Source: Vibrio sp. S9_S30
Lineage (GTDB): Bacteria > Pseudomonadota > Gammaproteobacteria > Enterobacterales > Vibrionaceae
Direction: 5' to 3'
Length of the DNA: 64,000 nt
Assembly: GCF_014694455.1 (NCBI RefSeq)
Contig: NZ_JAAUWT010000001.1
Coordinates: 62,001 to 126,000 of the forward strand
This document shows, piece by piece, positions 29,122-39,512 of the stretch. Below the pieces are notes generated by a model, which saw only the letters and a program-made list of their open reading frames with translations, was not told the DNA's origin and searched no databases. Every line of letters begins with the position of its first letter. The first letter of the stretch is position 1. Position numbers and translations under genes: made by a program.

Positions 29122-29832
29122 ATGAGTTACTTAAATACGCCCTCAACGGGGTTCAGCTTTTTGAAATTGATGGTATTTGTCGTTCCTGCTGTATTGGTGT
29201 CTTCATGGCAGTATATGAATTATCAACCAGATAGCGCCCTCGTCATACAGGTAAAAACGGTGAAAGAGCCACTAGCGAAGGTGATCACTTATCCTGAACC
29301 TAAGCCTCTTAAGGACATGCCAACGGTCGATGAACACCCCACTGAAGTACGGTATGACGCTGCGACGGAAACAGCACGAGTGCTGAGTACTCAAGCGCGA
29401 CCTGAGGCGCCAATACAGCTAAAGCCTCAAGAGCAAAAAAAAGAAACGTTGGATAACTTAGATCTTTCCTCTTTGTCACCGGAATTGGCGCAAGCGGTTC
29501 AATCGGCTATTCACGATACCGCGAAACTGGATTCTCGTCGTTATGATGATGAACCCGTTGAAGCTATGACGTTAGAGACCACGCCGTTAGAAGCTACGCC
29601 GCTATTAGGCAATGAACGCCGATTCCGAGGTAAACTTCCGGCACTTAACTTACAAACTCATATGTACGCATCAAGTAAAGATAGACGCTGGGTGAAAGTG
29701 AATGGTAAGGAGTTAAAAGAGGGGGATTGGGTCGATGATCAAGTCATGATTAAGAGCATCACCCCTAGAACGGTTGTGGTGGAGTTTGCGGGTCAGAAAA
29801 TTGAGCTACCTGCATTGCATGAATGGCGTTAG
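29122..29832 (+). CDS. gspB: Secretin-assembly protein GspB/ExeB
   Basis: Partner of GspA, 236 residues. It has an N-terminal signal anchor (LMVFVVPAVLVSSWQYM, about 13-29), a long periplasmic Pro/Glu/Thr-rich linker (about 50-170) with a small internal duplication (LETTPLEATPL), and a C-terminal T2SSB domain (about 170-235, GKLPALNLQTHMYASSKDRR). ATG at 29122 is chosen because GGGGGA lies seven bases upstream; a GTG at 29089 would add 11 residues without conserved character. Confidence 0.9.
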   Translation: MSYLNTPSTGFSFLKLMVFVVPAVLVSSWQYMNYQPDSALVIQVKTVKEPLAKVITYPEPKPLKDMPTVDEHPTEVRYDAATETARVLSTQARPEAPIQLKPQEQKKETLDNLDLSSLSPELAQAVQSAIHDTAKLDSRRYDDEPVEAMTLETTPLEATPLLGNERRFRGKLPALNLQTHMYASSKDRRWVKVNGKELKEGDWVDDQVMIKSITPRTVVVEFAGQKIELPALHEWR

Positions 29833-29887
29833 CTTCCATTTTTTATGGTGTGCTCTTGTTAATGTTAATGAAGTACAGCGATCAAAA

Positions 29888-29917
29888 AAGGGCGCATAAT
29901 GTGCCCTTCTTTTTTTA
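29888..29917 (+). terminator. Intrinsic terminator after gspB
   Basis: A 9-bp stem (AAGGGCGCA with TGTGCCCTT, one G-U pair), 3-base loop and a C plus eight T. Confidence 0.85.
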
Positions 29918-29938
29918 GTGTCTATTTTGAATGAAGCA

Positions 29939-30550
29939 TTAAGCCCAACCAGATGGCGCCTTTTTTCTGCGGGGAATGAGGTGAGGAAGAACCAGTCCAA
30001 AGATAAGACCAATGCCCGCAACACCACCGCCATACATGAAATACTTCAACAGTAAATCTTCTTTCTGTGTATCCAGTTTTGCGCGCAATTCACGCACTTC
30101 ACTTTGAGAGGCGGTTAACTGCTTGTTCATATCGGCGTAGTTCTTTTCAAGCTCTTTGATTTGTTCGTTACGAGCTTCAAGGGAGTTCACCAGCCCAGAT
30201 TTCTCATCATCAGAGTTTCGACGTGCATTCGCCAGTTTCTCTTTCACTTCGGTCAGCTCTTTTTCAAGTGCAGGCAATCGCTCTGCTATGCTTGGGCGAG
30301 TGGATACGTATTTGCTATCTACCCAGCCTTTTCTGCCTTTAGAGTCGACAACTTGGCTATATCCAGAATCAGGATTTGTTGCAACTAACGTAATTTTGTC
30401 GCCTGCATTGACACTGCCGATGATTCGAAATTGATTGCTTGGTCCTGCGTGCATATAAGTGAATAAGTTGTCTGAGATGTAACGATCTTTTGCGAAGCTG
30501 ACAGGCGCGACAAGCATGCTAAAGAGGGTCAGACAAATAAGTTTTTTCAC
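29939..30550 (-). CDS. ygiM: SH3-domain membrane protein, YgiM/TIGR04211 family
   Basis: Probable inner-membrane protein facing the periplasm, 203 residues. A signal peptide (about 1-20, ending VSFAKD) leads to a bacterial SH3 domain (about 22-88, with YMHAGPSNQFRIIG and GRKGWVDSKYVS), a coiled coil (about 92-165, heptad-rich E/K/L) and one C-terminal membrane helix followed by RRKK. E. coli ygiM is next to cca. Peptidoglycan or protein binding by the SH3 domain is likely, but the function is unknown. Confidence 0.88.
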   Translation of the reverse strand: MKKLICLTLFSMLVAPVSFAKDRYISDNLFTYMHAGPSNQFRIIGSVNAGDKITLVATNPDSGYSQVVDSKGRKGWVDSKYVSTRPSIAERLPALEKELTEVKEKLANARRNSDDEKSGLVNSLEARNEQIKELEKNYADMNKQLTASQSEVRELRAKLDTQKEDLLLKYFMYGGGVAGIGLIFGLVLPHLIPRRKKAPSGWA

Positions 30551-30715
30551 GGTACGTCCCTTAACTGATGGAGTTGAACAACGTTTACGCTATCCATTTA
30601 TTCTTAATTAGACAGAGATAGTATGAATTTTCAGGCGGTGGTGCAACAAAAGAGGGAGGTAAAGCCTCCCTTTCTGTGCGTTTGAGTCAATAATGACATG
30701 TGTCTAACAGGAGGC

Positions 30716-31975
30716 TTACAAAAATAAGCCTTGAATTGCATAGAAGAAGATGACGGCAAGCAGTGCGCCAGCTGGTAACGTAACAACCCAAGATGCAACG
30801 ATGTTACGTACCACGCCAAGGTTGAGTGCTGCGATGCCCCGAGCAAAGCCGACACCTAACACGGCGCCAACGAGGGTTTGCGTGGTTGAAATAGGTAAAC
30901 CAGTGCCAGATGCTAAAACCACCGTTGAAGCGGTTGCGAGCTGAGCAGCAAAGCCACGGCTTGGAGTCAGTTCCGTAATACCAGTACCTACTGTCGCCAT
31001 GACTTTGTGTCCCATGGTTGCCAAACCGACAACGATACCAATACCGCCGAGTGGTAAGATCCACCACGCAATGGACGTTTTCTCCACGATTTCACCGAGG
31101 TTTTCAACGGTCGAAACCACAGCAGATAGAGGACCAATTGCGTTTGCTACGTCGTTCGAACCGTGGGCAAATGCCATCGCACATGCTGTAATCACCATGA
31201 GCACACTGAAAATGCTCTCAACACCGGCGAAGCTGTGGTCGTCCTCGCGATGGGCGAACTTCTTCTGAATATAGAGGTAGCCACCGATCATGATTAAGCC
31301 AGACACACCAGCAGACCATAGCCAAGCTTCTGAGTTGGTTAAATGCAAGCCAACGTGTTTCAAACCTTTCTTAATGGTCACCAACGCAATCACCATGGTG
31401 GTGATGAACATATAGACTGGTACAAAACGTTTGGCGTTAATGAGTGGGTTTTCTGTATCGAAAATTAGGCGCTGTGCACTAACGAATATCAAGTAAGCGA
31501 AGATACCTGAAATCAATGGTGTCACAATCCAACTTCCGACAATGCCCTGTACTGATTGCCAATCAACGGCTTCAGTACCAACGGATACGCAAGCAAATCC
31601 GATGATGGCACCAATAATAGAGTGAGTAGTAGAAACCGGCCAGCCCATGTACGACGCAAGCAGTAGCCAGGTACCTGCAGCGAGAAGCGCAGACATCATA
31701 CCGTATACAAGAACGTCAGGCTGATCAGCAAAGAAGGACGTCTCGATAACCCCTTTACGGATAGTATCGGTGACTTCGCCACCCGCCAGATAAGCACCAG
31801 CAAATTCGAAAATCATCGCGATGATGATCGCTTGTTTTACCGTCAGCGCTTTAGAGCCAACGGACGTACCCATGGCGTTTGCTACATCATTGGCACCGAT
31901 ACCAATTGCCATTAAGAAGCCAAATAAAGCAGCCACTATAATTATGATAGTGCCGTAGTTCGCAAGGATATCCAT
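30716..31975 (-). CDS. pit: Low-affinity inorganic phosphate transporter, PiT family
   Basis: Inner-membrane symporter for metal-phosphate or phosphate, 419 residues from the start at 31975 (MDILANYGTIIIIVAAL). The upstream in-frame 30 residues lack conserved character. The duplicated PiT signature is present twice: GANDVANAMGTSVGSKAL (about 27-44) and HGSNDVANAIGPLSAV in the second half. Its start lies 122 bases after the DUF47 gene, the usual partner, so the two probably share a transcript. Confidence 0.95.
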   Translation of the reverse strand: MDILANYGTIIIIVAALFGFLMAIGIGANDVANAMGTSVGSKALTVKQAIIIAMIFEFAGAYLAGGEVTDTIRKGVIETSFFADQPDVLVYGMMSALLAAGTWLLLASYMGWPVSTTHSIIGAIIGFACVSVGTEAVDWQSVQGIVGSWIVTPLISGIFAYLIFVSAQRLIFDTENPLINAKRFVPVYMFITTMVIALVTIKKGLKHVGLHLTNSEAWLWSAGVSGLIMIGGYLYIQKKFAHREDDHSFAGVESIFSVLMVITACAMAFAHGSNDVANAIGPLSAVVSTVENLGEIVEKTSIAWWILPLGGIGIVVGLATMGHKVMATVGTGITELTPSRGFAAQLATASTVVLASGTGLPISTTQTLVGAVLGVGFARGIAALNLGVVRNIVASWVVTLPAGALLAVIFFYAIQGLFL

Positions 31976-32097
31976 CGTAATACCTAGTTGTTGGATAACG
32001 AATGAGAGGATTTTTGAACAAGCGCGCAACAAGGGCACACAAGCTTTCCGTGCGCCTTGTTGCAATCCAATCTCATGTTATGTGTTTCAGTTTTCGG

Positions 32098-32778
32098 TTA
32101 TGAACGAGATAGCATCAGTTCAAGGCGAGCGCCGACGCGCTGAGCTTGATCGGCGATGCCACCTACCCATTCTAAAATCTTGTATAAGAACATAATGTCG
32201 ATCGGATTGTACTTCGACTCGACCGCCATAAGTTGCTGGCGTAATACAATTTGCATGGCATCGGTATCGTCTTCGATGGCATCCAATTGGTTGATCATCT
32301 CAGCCACCAAAGTGACTTCGCGACCTTTAAAACCCGTTTCCAATAATTCGTCTAGTTCGCTGATGACTTTCTGCGCTTGATCGGCGGCATCAAGGCAACG
32401 CTTAACGTATAAAATGAAGTTTTCCTGAAGTGGCTCTGGAATTTGTAGTTGGCGACCAATAACCCGACCTGCGATGTCTTTGGCAAGGTTGGCTAGCTTG
32501 TCTTGCTGGGTGAGCAAATCAAGCATATCGGTACGATCGACAGGCATGAATAATCCACGTGGCAGTTTCAGACGAATCTCACGTTTTAACACGTCAGCTT
32601 CCCTCTCCAAATGAGAGATCTGAGCTCGAATTTCGCCGGCTTTTTCCCAGTCACCCTTAGCGCTAACTTCAAAGAAATTAACGAGGTGAGAGCAGCACTC
32701 ATTCACACACACAACGTGGCGTTGCAAAGGTTTTATTGGGGACTTTGCAAATAACCCCATAATTGTATTTACTGGCAT
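32098..32778 (-). CDS. DUF47 / TIGR00153 PhoU-like protein
   Basis: Cytoplasmic all-helical protein of 226 residues, related to PhoU and E. coli YkaA. Its N-terminal MGLFAKSPIKPLQRH, READVLKREIRLKLPRGLFM and the C-terminal YKILEWVGGIADQAQRVGAR are family features. DUF47 proteins sit next to pit genes across bacteria and are thought to modulate phosphate uptake. Here the gene is directly upstream of pit on the same strand. An internal ATG at residue 7 (MGLFAK) is a possible alternative start. Confidence 0.9.
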   Translation of the reverse strand: MPVNTIMGLFAKSPIKPLQRHVVCVNECCSHLVNFFEVSAKGDWEKAGEIRAQISHLEREADVLKREIRLKLPRGLFMPVDRTDMLDLLTQQDKLANLAKDIAGRVIGRQLQIPEPLQENFILYVKRCLDAADQAQKVISELDELLETGFKGREVTLVAEMINQLDAIEDDTDAMQIVLRQQLMAVESKYNPIDIMFLYKILEWVGGIADQAQRVGARLELMLSRS

Positions 32779-32983
32779 GGTTATTCAACCTAAAAAATAT
32801 AACCTTAATAAGAAACTTCAGCCATAAAGGTGAAATCTTGAACGATGGCTATAAAGTCGCGCATGTTAACCTAATCATTCCATCATTAAAACTGTTTTAG
32901 ATCATCATTTGGGCGTTAATTGCCTCTTGCTGATGTTAGTATTAAGCAATATGCTTTCAGGGTCATCCGTTAAAGGTATAAAT

Positions 32984-34498
32984 ATGGAAACTGAGATAGA
33001 ACTGAAGTTTTTTGTTTCACCTGAATTTTCAAAGATTTTGGTTGCCAAAATAGCTGAAGAGAAAGTTCTACAGCACAGTTGTCGAGAGTTGGGGAATACC
33101 TATTTCGATACCCCAGAAAATTGGTTAAGACAACATGACATCGGTCTGCGAATTCGACGCTATGATGATGTCTTCGTTCAGACAGTGAAAACTGCGGGTC
33201 GTGTTGTTGCAGGTTTACATCAACGGCCTGAATACAACGCCGAGCATTCCAATAATATTCCCGACCTATACCTCCATCCTAGCGACATTTGGCCCAATGG
33301 CAAAGAAATAGACGCATTACAGCAAGAGCTTACTCCTATTTTCTCTACCGATTTTAAGCGCGAACAGTGGTTGATTAGCATGTCGGATGGGAGCCAAGTT
33401 GAAGTGGCATTTGATCACGGTTGGGTAACGGCGGGCGACAAACAAGATGAAATTTGTGAAGTCGAGTTAGAGTTGAAATCTGGACAAACCGACGCACTCT
33501 TCAATCTTGCTCGTGTTTTGTGTGAAGATGGTGGTATGCGTTTGGGTAACTTGAGCAAAGCGGCTCGCGGATATCGGTTAGCGTATGAGCATCAAGGTGA
33601 TGAGGTGACACCTCTGACGTTGGTCGCAACGGAAAGTTCTCACAACGCAGAGTATTGCCTTATTCAGTCTTTGGAGCATGCATTGGGTCACTGGCATTAC
33701 CATGAGCAAATCTATGTTGAGCGTGATGAGTTCGATGCTTTACATGAAATTGCCCATGCCATTGGCTTTATTCGCCAAACATTGTCGGTATTTGGCGGCA
33801 TAGTGCCACGACGAGCGAGCGCCGTTCTACGGCAAGAGTTGATGTGGTTAGAAGATGAGCTAATGTGGCTTAAAGATGCAGGCTACTTAGGCGAGTTGAT
33901 GGATGATAAAGGGCATGTATTACGAAAGTTGAATGCTCAAAAGTGGCTTGTCGAGCAGCTTGATGCCCAATTCCAAGCTCTACCGAACAGAGAACAATCC
34001 TTGAAGTTGCTTAAATCCGCTCGCTACACTCGTTTGTTGCTTGATCTGAGCCGTTGGATCCTCACTCGGGGTTGGCAGCCATTCCTCGATGACAAAGCAC
34101 GTGAGAAGATGGCTCAAGATGTGCGCACCTTTTCGGTAAAGCAACTCGATAGGACATGGGCTGAATTGGTTGAGGCGTTTCCAGCAGAGCGTCAATTGAG
34201 CCGCCAAGACTATATTGATCAGCAGTACCGTTTATCCAGAAATTTGTACACTGGAATCTGTTTTGCGTCTCTCTATAACGCAGAAGATAGAAATGCGTTC
34301 CGCTTACCTTGGGAAGATCTCAAGCAAGGTATCGACGATTTGTTAATGTTAGAGCCGCTATGCAAATTACTGCCAAGTTTAGACGGTGAAAACCAAATGC
34401 AATTGGAACGTTGGTTGAATCGACAAGAAAACTCCATTTTGCATGCGATGGAACAAACCCGAAAAATGAGTATGGATACCACACCCTACTGGCAATAA
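32984..34498 (+). CDS. ygiF: Inorganic triphosphatase, CYTH-CHAD protein
   Basis: Hydrolyses tripolyphosphate (E. coli YgiF). Start at 32984 (METEIELKFFV, 504 residues) because the CYTH signature ExExK begins there; the frame stays open 25 codons upstream without conserved residues. A CYTH domain (about 1-200, including RIRRYDDVFVQTVK and the acidic EVELEL) is followed by a helical CHAD domain (about 215-490), which may bind polyphosphate. In E. coli the gene directly precedes glnE; here a chemoreceptor gene lies between. Confidence 0.93.
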   Translation: METEIELKFFVSPEFSKILVAKIAEEKVLQHSCRELGNTYFDTPENWLRQHDIGLRIRRYDDVFVQTVKTAGRVVAGLHQRPEYNAEHSNNIPDLYLHPSDIWPNGKEIDALQQELTPIFSTDFKREQWLISMSDGSQVEVAFDHGWVTAGDKQDEICEVELELKSGQTDALFNLARVLCEDGGMRLGNLSKAARGYRLAYEHQGDEVTPLTLVATESSHNAEYCLIQSLEHALGHWHYHEQIYVERDEFDALHEIAHAIGFIRQTLSVFGGIVPRRASAVLRQELMWLEDELMWLKDAGYLGELMDDKGHVLRKLNAQKWLVEQLDAQFQALPNREQSLKLLKSARYTRLLLDLSRWILTRGWQPFLDDKAREKMAQDVRTFSVKQLDRTWAELVEAFPAERQLSRQDYIDQQYRLSRNLYTGICFASLYNAEDRNAFRLPWEDLKQGIDDLLMLEPLCKLLPSLDGENQMQLERWLNRQENSILHAMEQTRKMSMDTTPYWQ

Positions 34499-34511
34499 AC
34501 CTTTCCTCAGA

Positions 34512-34541
34512 AGTGCACTTGGTTGAATGAGTGCACTTTAC
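34512..34541 (+). terminator. Probable terminator after ygiF
   Basis: A 9-bp perfect stem (AAGTGCACT with AGTGCACTT) with a 10-base loop and a weak T-containing tail. The rest of the 345-base gap to the chemoreceptor gene is AT-rich; I see no further gene there. Confidence 0.5.
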
Positions 34542-34843
34542 TCTCTAGCTCAACGCGAGCTCATTTCATTAACTAAGTTAAAAAGTTATTTTATATTTCT
34601 GTTTGAACGCCGACACATAAATCGCGAGATTTCCAACAATATGAGTAAACAACAAGTATTGGATCACAAATAGGGAATTCCATCAGTGAAAAGTGACTGG
34701 CAACTCAATGGCAACGAAATGTCTTTGTTATTATCGCTTTCATACGAGGCGTAAAATAAATCCACAACAATAAAAAGTACGTCTCACAAAGAGTGCGGCA
34801 GTATTTGTTCGCAGTTCAATGAACACTATATGGAGTACGTACT

Positions 34844-36448
34844 ATGGCGAGTATGAAGTTTAAACCGTGGGAAAGAGTTATTACAGATATTCGGTTGGTG
34901 CCAAAGTTAGTGATATTGATGGTATTCAGTACTGTCCTGATCATTGTGAAGCAACTTTGGGATGCGAATACTTTTTACGATTCAGTGGTTCTTGTCCAAA
35001 AAGATCAAGCGCAGGAAGTTTCTCACGCACAAGCCTCTTCTATAGACAGCGTATTAAACAGTAATAGGGAAGGCGCGGTGTCGTTGGTGGAAAACAACAT
35101 TGCTGCGTTGACCAAAAACCGCAACACTAACCACTACATCTATTTGGTTGAACGAGACACTGGCAAAGTTCTCGGTCACCCTTCAGCAAGAACTCTTTCT
35201 GAACTCAATCAAACAACAGAAAGTGGACAGCCTTTATCGGCTCTGATTAGCGGAGCCTCTACTGGTTTTGGTTTTGAGCTGGAAGGTGGTAATCGATTTG
35301 AGTATGCGTCCAAAATTAGTGGTGCAGATTGGTTTGTCATCGCCTCTCAAAGTGGAGACATTGCTCAAGCTCGCTACGACGACTATTTGTCGCAAATCTT
35401 TTGGCAAACCTTGGTGATGATCATTGTGTTTGTTGCTCTGCTACTTGGCGCCGCGCGAATTATGCTACGACAGACTCAGTACATTGCTTATAGCATTCAA
35501 AGAATGGCAGACAAAGATCTATCAACACCCATTAACTTGGAATGCAAAGATGAATACGGCGATCTGGCTCGTGAACTAGAGAAAACGCGCTCTCAACTTC
35601 AAGAGGTCATTAAGCTGCAAATCAACTCTTCTCAAGAGTTATCCGCTCTAACGGAAGTGATGGCCATCAGCATGTCGGAAACGAAAGATTCTGCGCAAGA
35701 AGAGTTTAATGAGATTGACCAGCTAGCAACGGCAATGGGGGAAATGAAGGCAACCGTTCAGGCAGTAGCAGAGCACGCCCAAAATGCCTCGTCTGTTACA
35801 GAGAATGCCTCGAGTCAAGCTCAGCAAGCGCAACGCTTTGTGCGAGATACGGTAGGTAAGATGAGTGAGTTATCGGGAGATATATCCGAATCTGCTCAGG
35901 CTGTGAATCAAGTGGAAGAACGCGTAGAAGCCATCGGCAGTGTGGTGGGGACAATTCAAGGAATCTCTGAGCAAACCAATCTCCTAGCGCTCAATGCTGC
36001 CATTGAAGCGGCACGTGCAGGTGAAGCTGGACGTGGCTTTGCGGTGGTTGCCGATGAAGTTCGAAACCTCGCGCAAAGAACGCAAGGCGCGACGATTGAG
36101 ATTCAAGAAATGATCACTCAACTTCAAACCAGCGCAAATTCCGCTGTTGAGTTAATGGAAAAAAGTGTGGTTGAAGCTTCAGAAGGTGTGGCGTTGGTTA
36201 CCAATGCAGGTACAGAGCTGGATGGCATTGTTGTTCAGGTAAACCAAATTAATGACATGAATTTCCAAATTGCCACGTCGGCTGGACAACAAAGTACGGT
36301 AGCCGAAGAGATGAACCAAAACCTCAGTAATGTTCGGGAGCTCGTAGAAGCCTCCGTTGTCGTAGTAGGGGAATTGCTGGAAACATCAGAAATAATGCAA
36401 GCAAATGCTGAAGAACTGGATGGGAAAATACAGTCGTTTAATGTTTGA
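34844..36448 (+). CDS. Methyl-accepting chemotaxis protein
   Basis: Transmembrane chemoreceptor of 534 residues. Two membrane helices (about 20-38 and 184-206) bracket a periplasmic sensor of about 145 residues that looks like a single-Cache domain ([18 protein letters not shown], about 98-115; [20 protein letters not shown]). A HAMP linker (about 207-260) leads to the signalling domain with its hairpin tip [20 protein letters not shown]. There is no C-terminal NWETF-type CheR tether. The ligand cannot be read from sequence. It has its own terminator and separates ygiF from glnE. Confidence 0.93.
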   Translation: MASMKFKPWERVITDIRLVPKLVILMVFSTVLIIVKQLWDANTFYDSVVLVQKDQAQEVSHAQASSIDSVLNSNREGAVSLVENNIAALTKNRNTNHYIYLVERDTGKVLGHPSARTLSELNQTTESGQPLSALISGASTGFGFELEGGNRFEYASKISGADWFVIASQSGDIAQARYDDYLSQIFWQTLVMIIVFVALLLGAARIMLRQTQYIAYSIQRMADKDLSTPINLECKDEYGDLARELEKTRSQLQEVIKLQINSSQELSALTEVMAISMSETKDSAQEEFNEIDQLATAMGEMKATVQAVAEHAQNASSVTENASSQAQQAQRFVRDTVGKMSELSGDISESAQAVNQVEERVEAIGSVVGTIQGISEQTNLLALNAAIEAARAGEAGRGFAVVADEVRNLAQRTQGATIEIQEMITQLQTSANSAVELMEKSVVEASEGVALVTNAGTELDGIVVQVNQINDMNFQIATSAGQQSTVAEEMNQNLSNVRELVEASVVVVGELLETSEIMQANAEELDGKIQSFNV

Positions 36449-36478
36449 CGGGTTTTTAAACTCATAGAATACAAATAG

Positions 36479-36509
36479 CGCTCACATTTCATATGTGGGC
36501 GTTTTTTTA
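36479..36509 (+). terminator. Intrinsic terminator after the chemoreceptor gene
   Basis: A 9-bp stem (CGCTCACAT with ATGTGGGCG, one G-U pair), 5-base loop and seven T. Confidence 0.85.
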
Positions 36510-36561
36510 TGTGATATGGTAAATCGAATAAGACCACCTAACTCGTTGACAGGGATGAACA

Positions 36562-39411
36562 ATGACCTTACCGACGCCCATTGCAGAACAAGCCCAATTC
36601 TCACGTCAGAAAATAGAAGAACATTACCCATCAGTATTCGACACTTGGCCCCAAGCCAAATTATCGGATCTTGAGCGCGTGCTAGGCTTGAGTGATTTTA
36701 TCGCCGACAGTATGCAGCGAGATGAAAAGCTGTGTCAGCGATTACCTGAAATGTTATCAACACAAAACCGAGCCGATGACTATCGTGACAGGTTAAAAAA
36801 ACAGCTTGCCAAATGTGTCGATGAAAACACCATGATGAAAAAATTGCGCGAATTCAGGCGTCGGGAAATGGTGTACATCGCGTGGCGAGATTTTACCGGG
36901 TCGTGGCCACTGGAAAATAGCCTACATCATTTGTCCTCCCTTGCGGAAGCGCTTATTTTTGAAACCTATAGGCACCTTTATCACGCTTGTTGTAAAGAGT
37001 GGGGAACGCCGTGCAATGAACATGGTGAAGCGCAACCCATGTTGATCATTGGGATGGGGAAGCTAGGTGGTGGTGAGCTCAACTTTTCTTCTGATATCGA
37101 TCTTATTTTTACGTATCCCGAGAATGGGGAAACTCAAGGAGCCCGCCGTAGCATTGCGAATGCACAGTTTTTTACTCGTTTGGGACAGCGATTGATCAAA
37201 GCGTTAGATCAGCAAACGTTTGATGGCTTTTGTTATCGAGTCGATATGCGATTGAGACCGTTTGGAGAAAGCGGTCCGTTGGTGATGAGTTATGCAGCAT
37301 TAGAAGATTACTACCAAGAGCAAGGGCGCGATTGGGAACGATACGCCATGATCAAAGCTCGCGTTATGGGGCGAGAAATGTACCCTGAGTATCAAGAGTT
37401 AAGAGGCATGCTTCGCCCATTCGTTTTTAGGCGCTACATCGACTTCAGTGCCATTCAATCACTTCGTCGCATGAAATCCATGATCAGTACCGAAGTGCGC
37501 CGTCGTGGATTATCGGACAACATTAAGCTTGGTGCTGGTGGCATCCGTGAAGTGGAGTTTATTGCTCAAGTCTTTCAACTGATCCGTGGTGGTCGAGAGC
37601 CCAGCTTGAGAGGGCGGGGCTTACTAGAAACGTTAGACGCAATCGAAGCCAAAACTTTGTTATCGGAAGATGACGTCATGCATCTGAGAGAAGGGTATTT
37701 ATTCCTTCGAAAACTTGAAAACTTAATTCAAGCGATTGGCGATCAACAAACTCAGACTTTGCCAGACAAAGCACTGGATCAACAGCGTTTAGCTGTAGCG
37801 ATGAAATGTTCAAGTTGGGATGCGTTGCGTGGTTCGATAGAGGAACATATGTCTAATATCCACGCGATTTTCGAGCAACTCATCGGTGATGAAGAAGAAG
37901 AAACTCAAGCGGTTTCAAAACACTTTAAAGAAATGTGGGATCTGGCCAATACCGAAGAGGTATTGGTGCACATTTTTGAAGATGACCTCAAAGTTGAATC
38001 CCCAGATCCATTGGTGAAAACCATTATGGGCTTTAAAAAGGACTTAGCGAAAAAAACATTAGGTCCTCGCGGTCGCGAAGTCTTGAACCGATTGATGCCT
38101 AAGGTCTTCCATGCACTGTTTAATCACAAAGATGCCGAGTTTGGTTTGTCTCGGGTCTTACATTTACTTCACAATATTTGCACTCGTACGACTTATCTAG
38201 AGCTTCTTGATGAGCATCCGGCTGCGCTGACTCAACTGGTGAAGTTATGTACCGCTAGCCCCATGATATCTGAGCAACTTTCTCGGTACCCGATATTACT
38301 CGATGAGCTTTTGGATTTGCAGCACCTCTATAATCCAACACCTCTGACAGAATATAAATCTGAGCTTCGGGATTACCTAGCACGCATTCCAGAAGATGAT
38401 ATGGAGCAACAAATGGATGCGCTGCGACAGTTTAAGCAAATATGCATATTGCGCATTGCCGCGGCGGATATCTCGGGTGTATTACCTGTCATGAAAGTGA
38501 GTGATCACTTGACGTACTTGGCTGAAGCCATAGTTGAAGCCGTTGTAGGGCAGGCTTGGTTGCAAGTGACCGAAAAATATGGCGAACCTACCCACCTTAA
38601 AGATCGTGAAGGCAAAGGCTTTGCGGTTATCGGTTATGGCAAAGTCGGTGGTTGGGAGCTGGGCTATAATTCTGATCTGGATATTGTGTTCATGCATGAC
38701 TGCCCAGTGCATGTCTACACGGACGGCAAGAAAGAGATTGATGGCAGACAGTTTTATTTGCGTTTAGCCCAGCGCATCATCCATATCTTTTCCGTTCGCA
38801 CCGCTTCCGGCATCTTGTATGAAGCCGACACAAGGCTGCGTCCTTCTGGGGCTTCGGGCATGCTGGTCAGCCCAACGGATGCATTTGAAGAATATCAATT
38901 ACAGGAAGCTTGGACATGGGAACACCAAGCGCTTGTCAGAGCGCGTGCTATATACAGCGATGCACCTTTAAAATCGGCTTTTGAAGCAACAAGAGCTAAA
39001 GTCCTCTCTGCAAAGCGAGAGCAAAGCAAACTCAGAAAAGACGTTGCAGAGATGCGTGAAAAAATGCGCAGCCATCTTGGGGGGAAAAAAGCCGGGCGGT
39101 TTATGTTGAAGCAAGATCCCGGTGGCATCACCGACATTGAATTTTTAGTTCAATATTTAGTCTTAAACTTCAGCTCAGAATTCCCATCTTTATTAACGTA
39201 TTCTGATAACGTTCGGATTCTTGAAGCAGCGGCAAATTTGTCGTTATTGCCCGCTCAACAAGCCGCCAAGCTGACTTCTGCATACACCACATTAAGAGAT
39301 GAAATTCATCATCGAAACTTGTTAAATCAAGACGCTGATGTAGCGGAATCACACTTCCAAGAGGAAAGAGAATGCGTCGTGCATTCATGGCGTGAATGGC
39401 TAATCGATTGA
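36562..39411 (+). CDS. glnE: Bifunctional glutamine synthetase adenylyltransferase / adenylyl-removing enzyme
   Basis: Adds and removes AMP on glutamine synthetase in response to PII state. At 949 residues it is full length. It carries two nucleotidyltransferase cores: the N-terminal adenylyl-removing half with [20 protein letters not shown] (about 165-184) and the C-terminal adenylylating half with [20 protein letters not shown] (about 692-711), separated by a helical regulatory region. It precedes hldE by 101 bases, the E. coli order. Confidence 0.98.
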   Translation: MTLPTPIAEQAQFSRQKIEEHYPSVFDTWPQAKLSDLERVLGLSDFIADSMQRDEKLCQRLPEMLSTQNRADDYRDRLKKQLAKCVDENTMMKKLREFRRREMVYIAWRDFTGSWPLENSLHHLSSLAEALIFETYRHLYHACCKEWGTPCNEHGEAQPMLIIGMGKLGGGELNFSSDIDLIFTYPENGETQGARRSIANAQFFTRLGQRLIKALDQQTFDGFCYRVDMRLRPFGESGPLVMSYAALEDYYQEQGRDWERYAMIKARVMGREMYPEYQELRGMLRPFVFRRYIDFSAIQSLRRMKSMISTEVRRRGLSDNIKLGAGGIREVEFIAQVFQLIRGGREPSLRGRGLLETLDAIEAKTLLSEDDVMHLREGYLFLRKLENLIQAIGDQQTQTLPDKALDQQRLAVAMKCSSWDALRGSIEEHMSNIHAIFEQLIGDEEEETQAVSKHFKEMWDLANTEEVLVHIFEDDLKVESPDPLVKTIMGFKKDLAKKTLGPRGREVLNRLMPKVFHALFNHKDAEFGLSRVLHLLHNICTRTTYLELLDEHPAALTQLVKLCTASPMISEQLSRYPILLDELLDLQHLYNPTPLTEYKSELRDYLARIPEDDMEQQMDALRQFKQICILRIAAADISGVLPVMKVSDHLTYLAEAIVEAVVGQAWLQVTEKYGEPTHLKDREGKGFAVIGYGKVGGWELGYNSDLDIVFMHDCPVHVYTDGKKEIDGRQFYLRLAQRIIHIFSVRTASGILYEADTRLRPSGASGMLVSPTDAFEEYQLQEAWTWEHQALVRARAIYSDAPLKSAFEATRAKVLSAKREQSKLRKDVAEMREKMRSHLGGKKAGRFMLKQDPGGITDIEFLVQYLVLNFSSEFPSLLTYSDNVRILEAAANLSLLPAQQAAKLTSAYTTLRDEIHHRNLLNQDADVAESHFQEERECVVHSWREWLID

Positions 39412-39512
39412 ACACCCATTGAGGTAGCCAGAGTGTAGACTCTGGTCTTACCGTTTTTTGCGTCTGGCGGCTATGTTACTATTCTGCCGGATTTGTATTT
39501 TTGGAGACAAAC

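Noticed and set aside
34590..34620. Possible flagellar sigma-28 promoter (GCCGACAC) for the chemoreceptor gene
   Set aside because: No TAAA box lies 15-16 bases upstream, and the -10 box differs from GCCGATAA.
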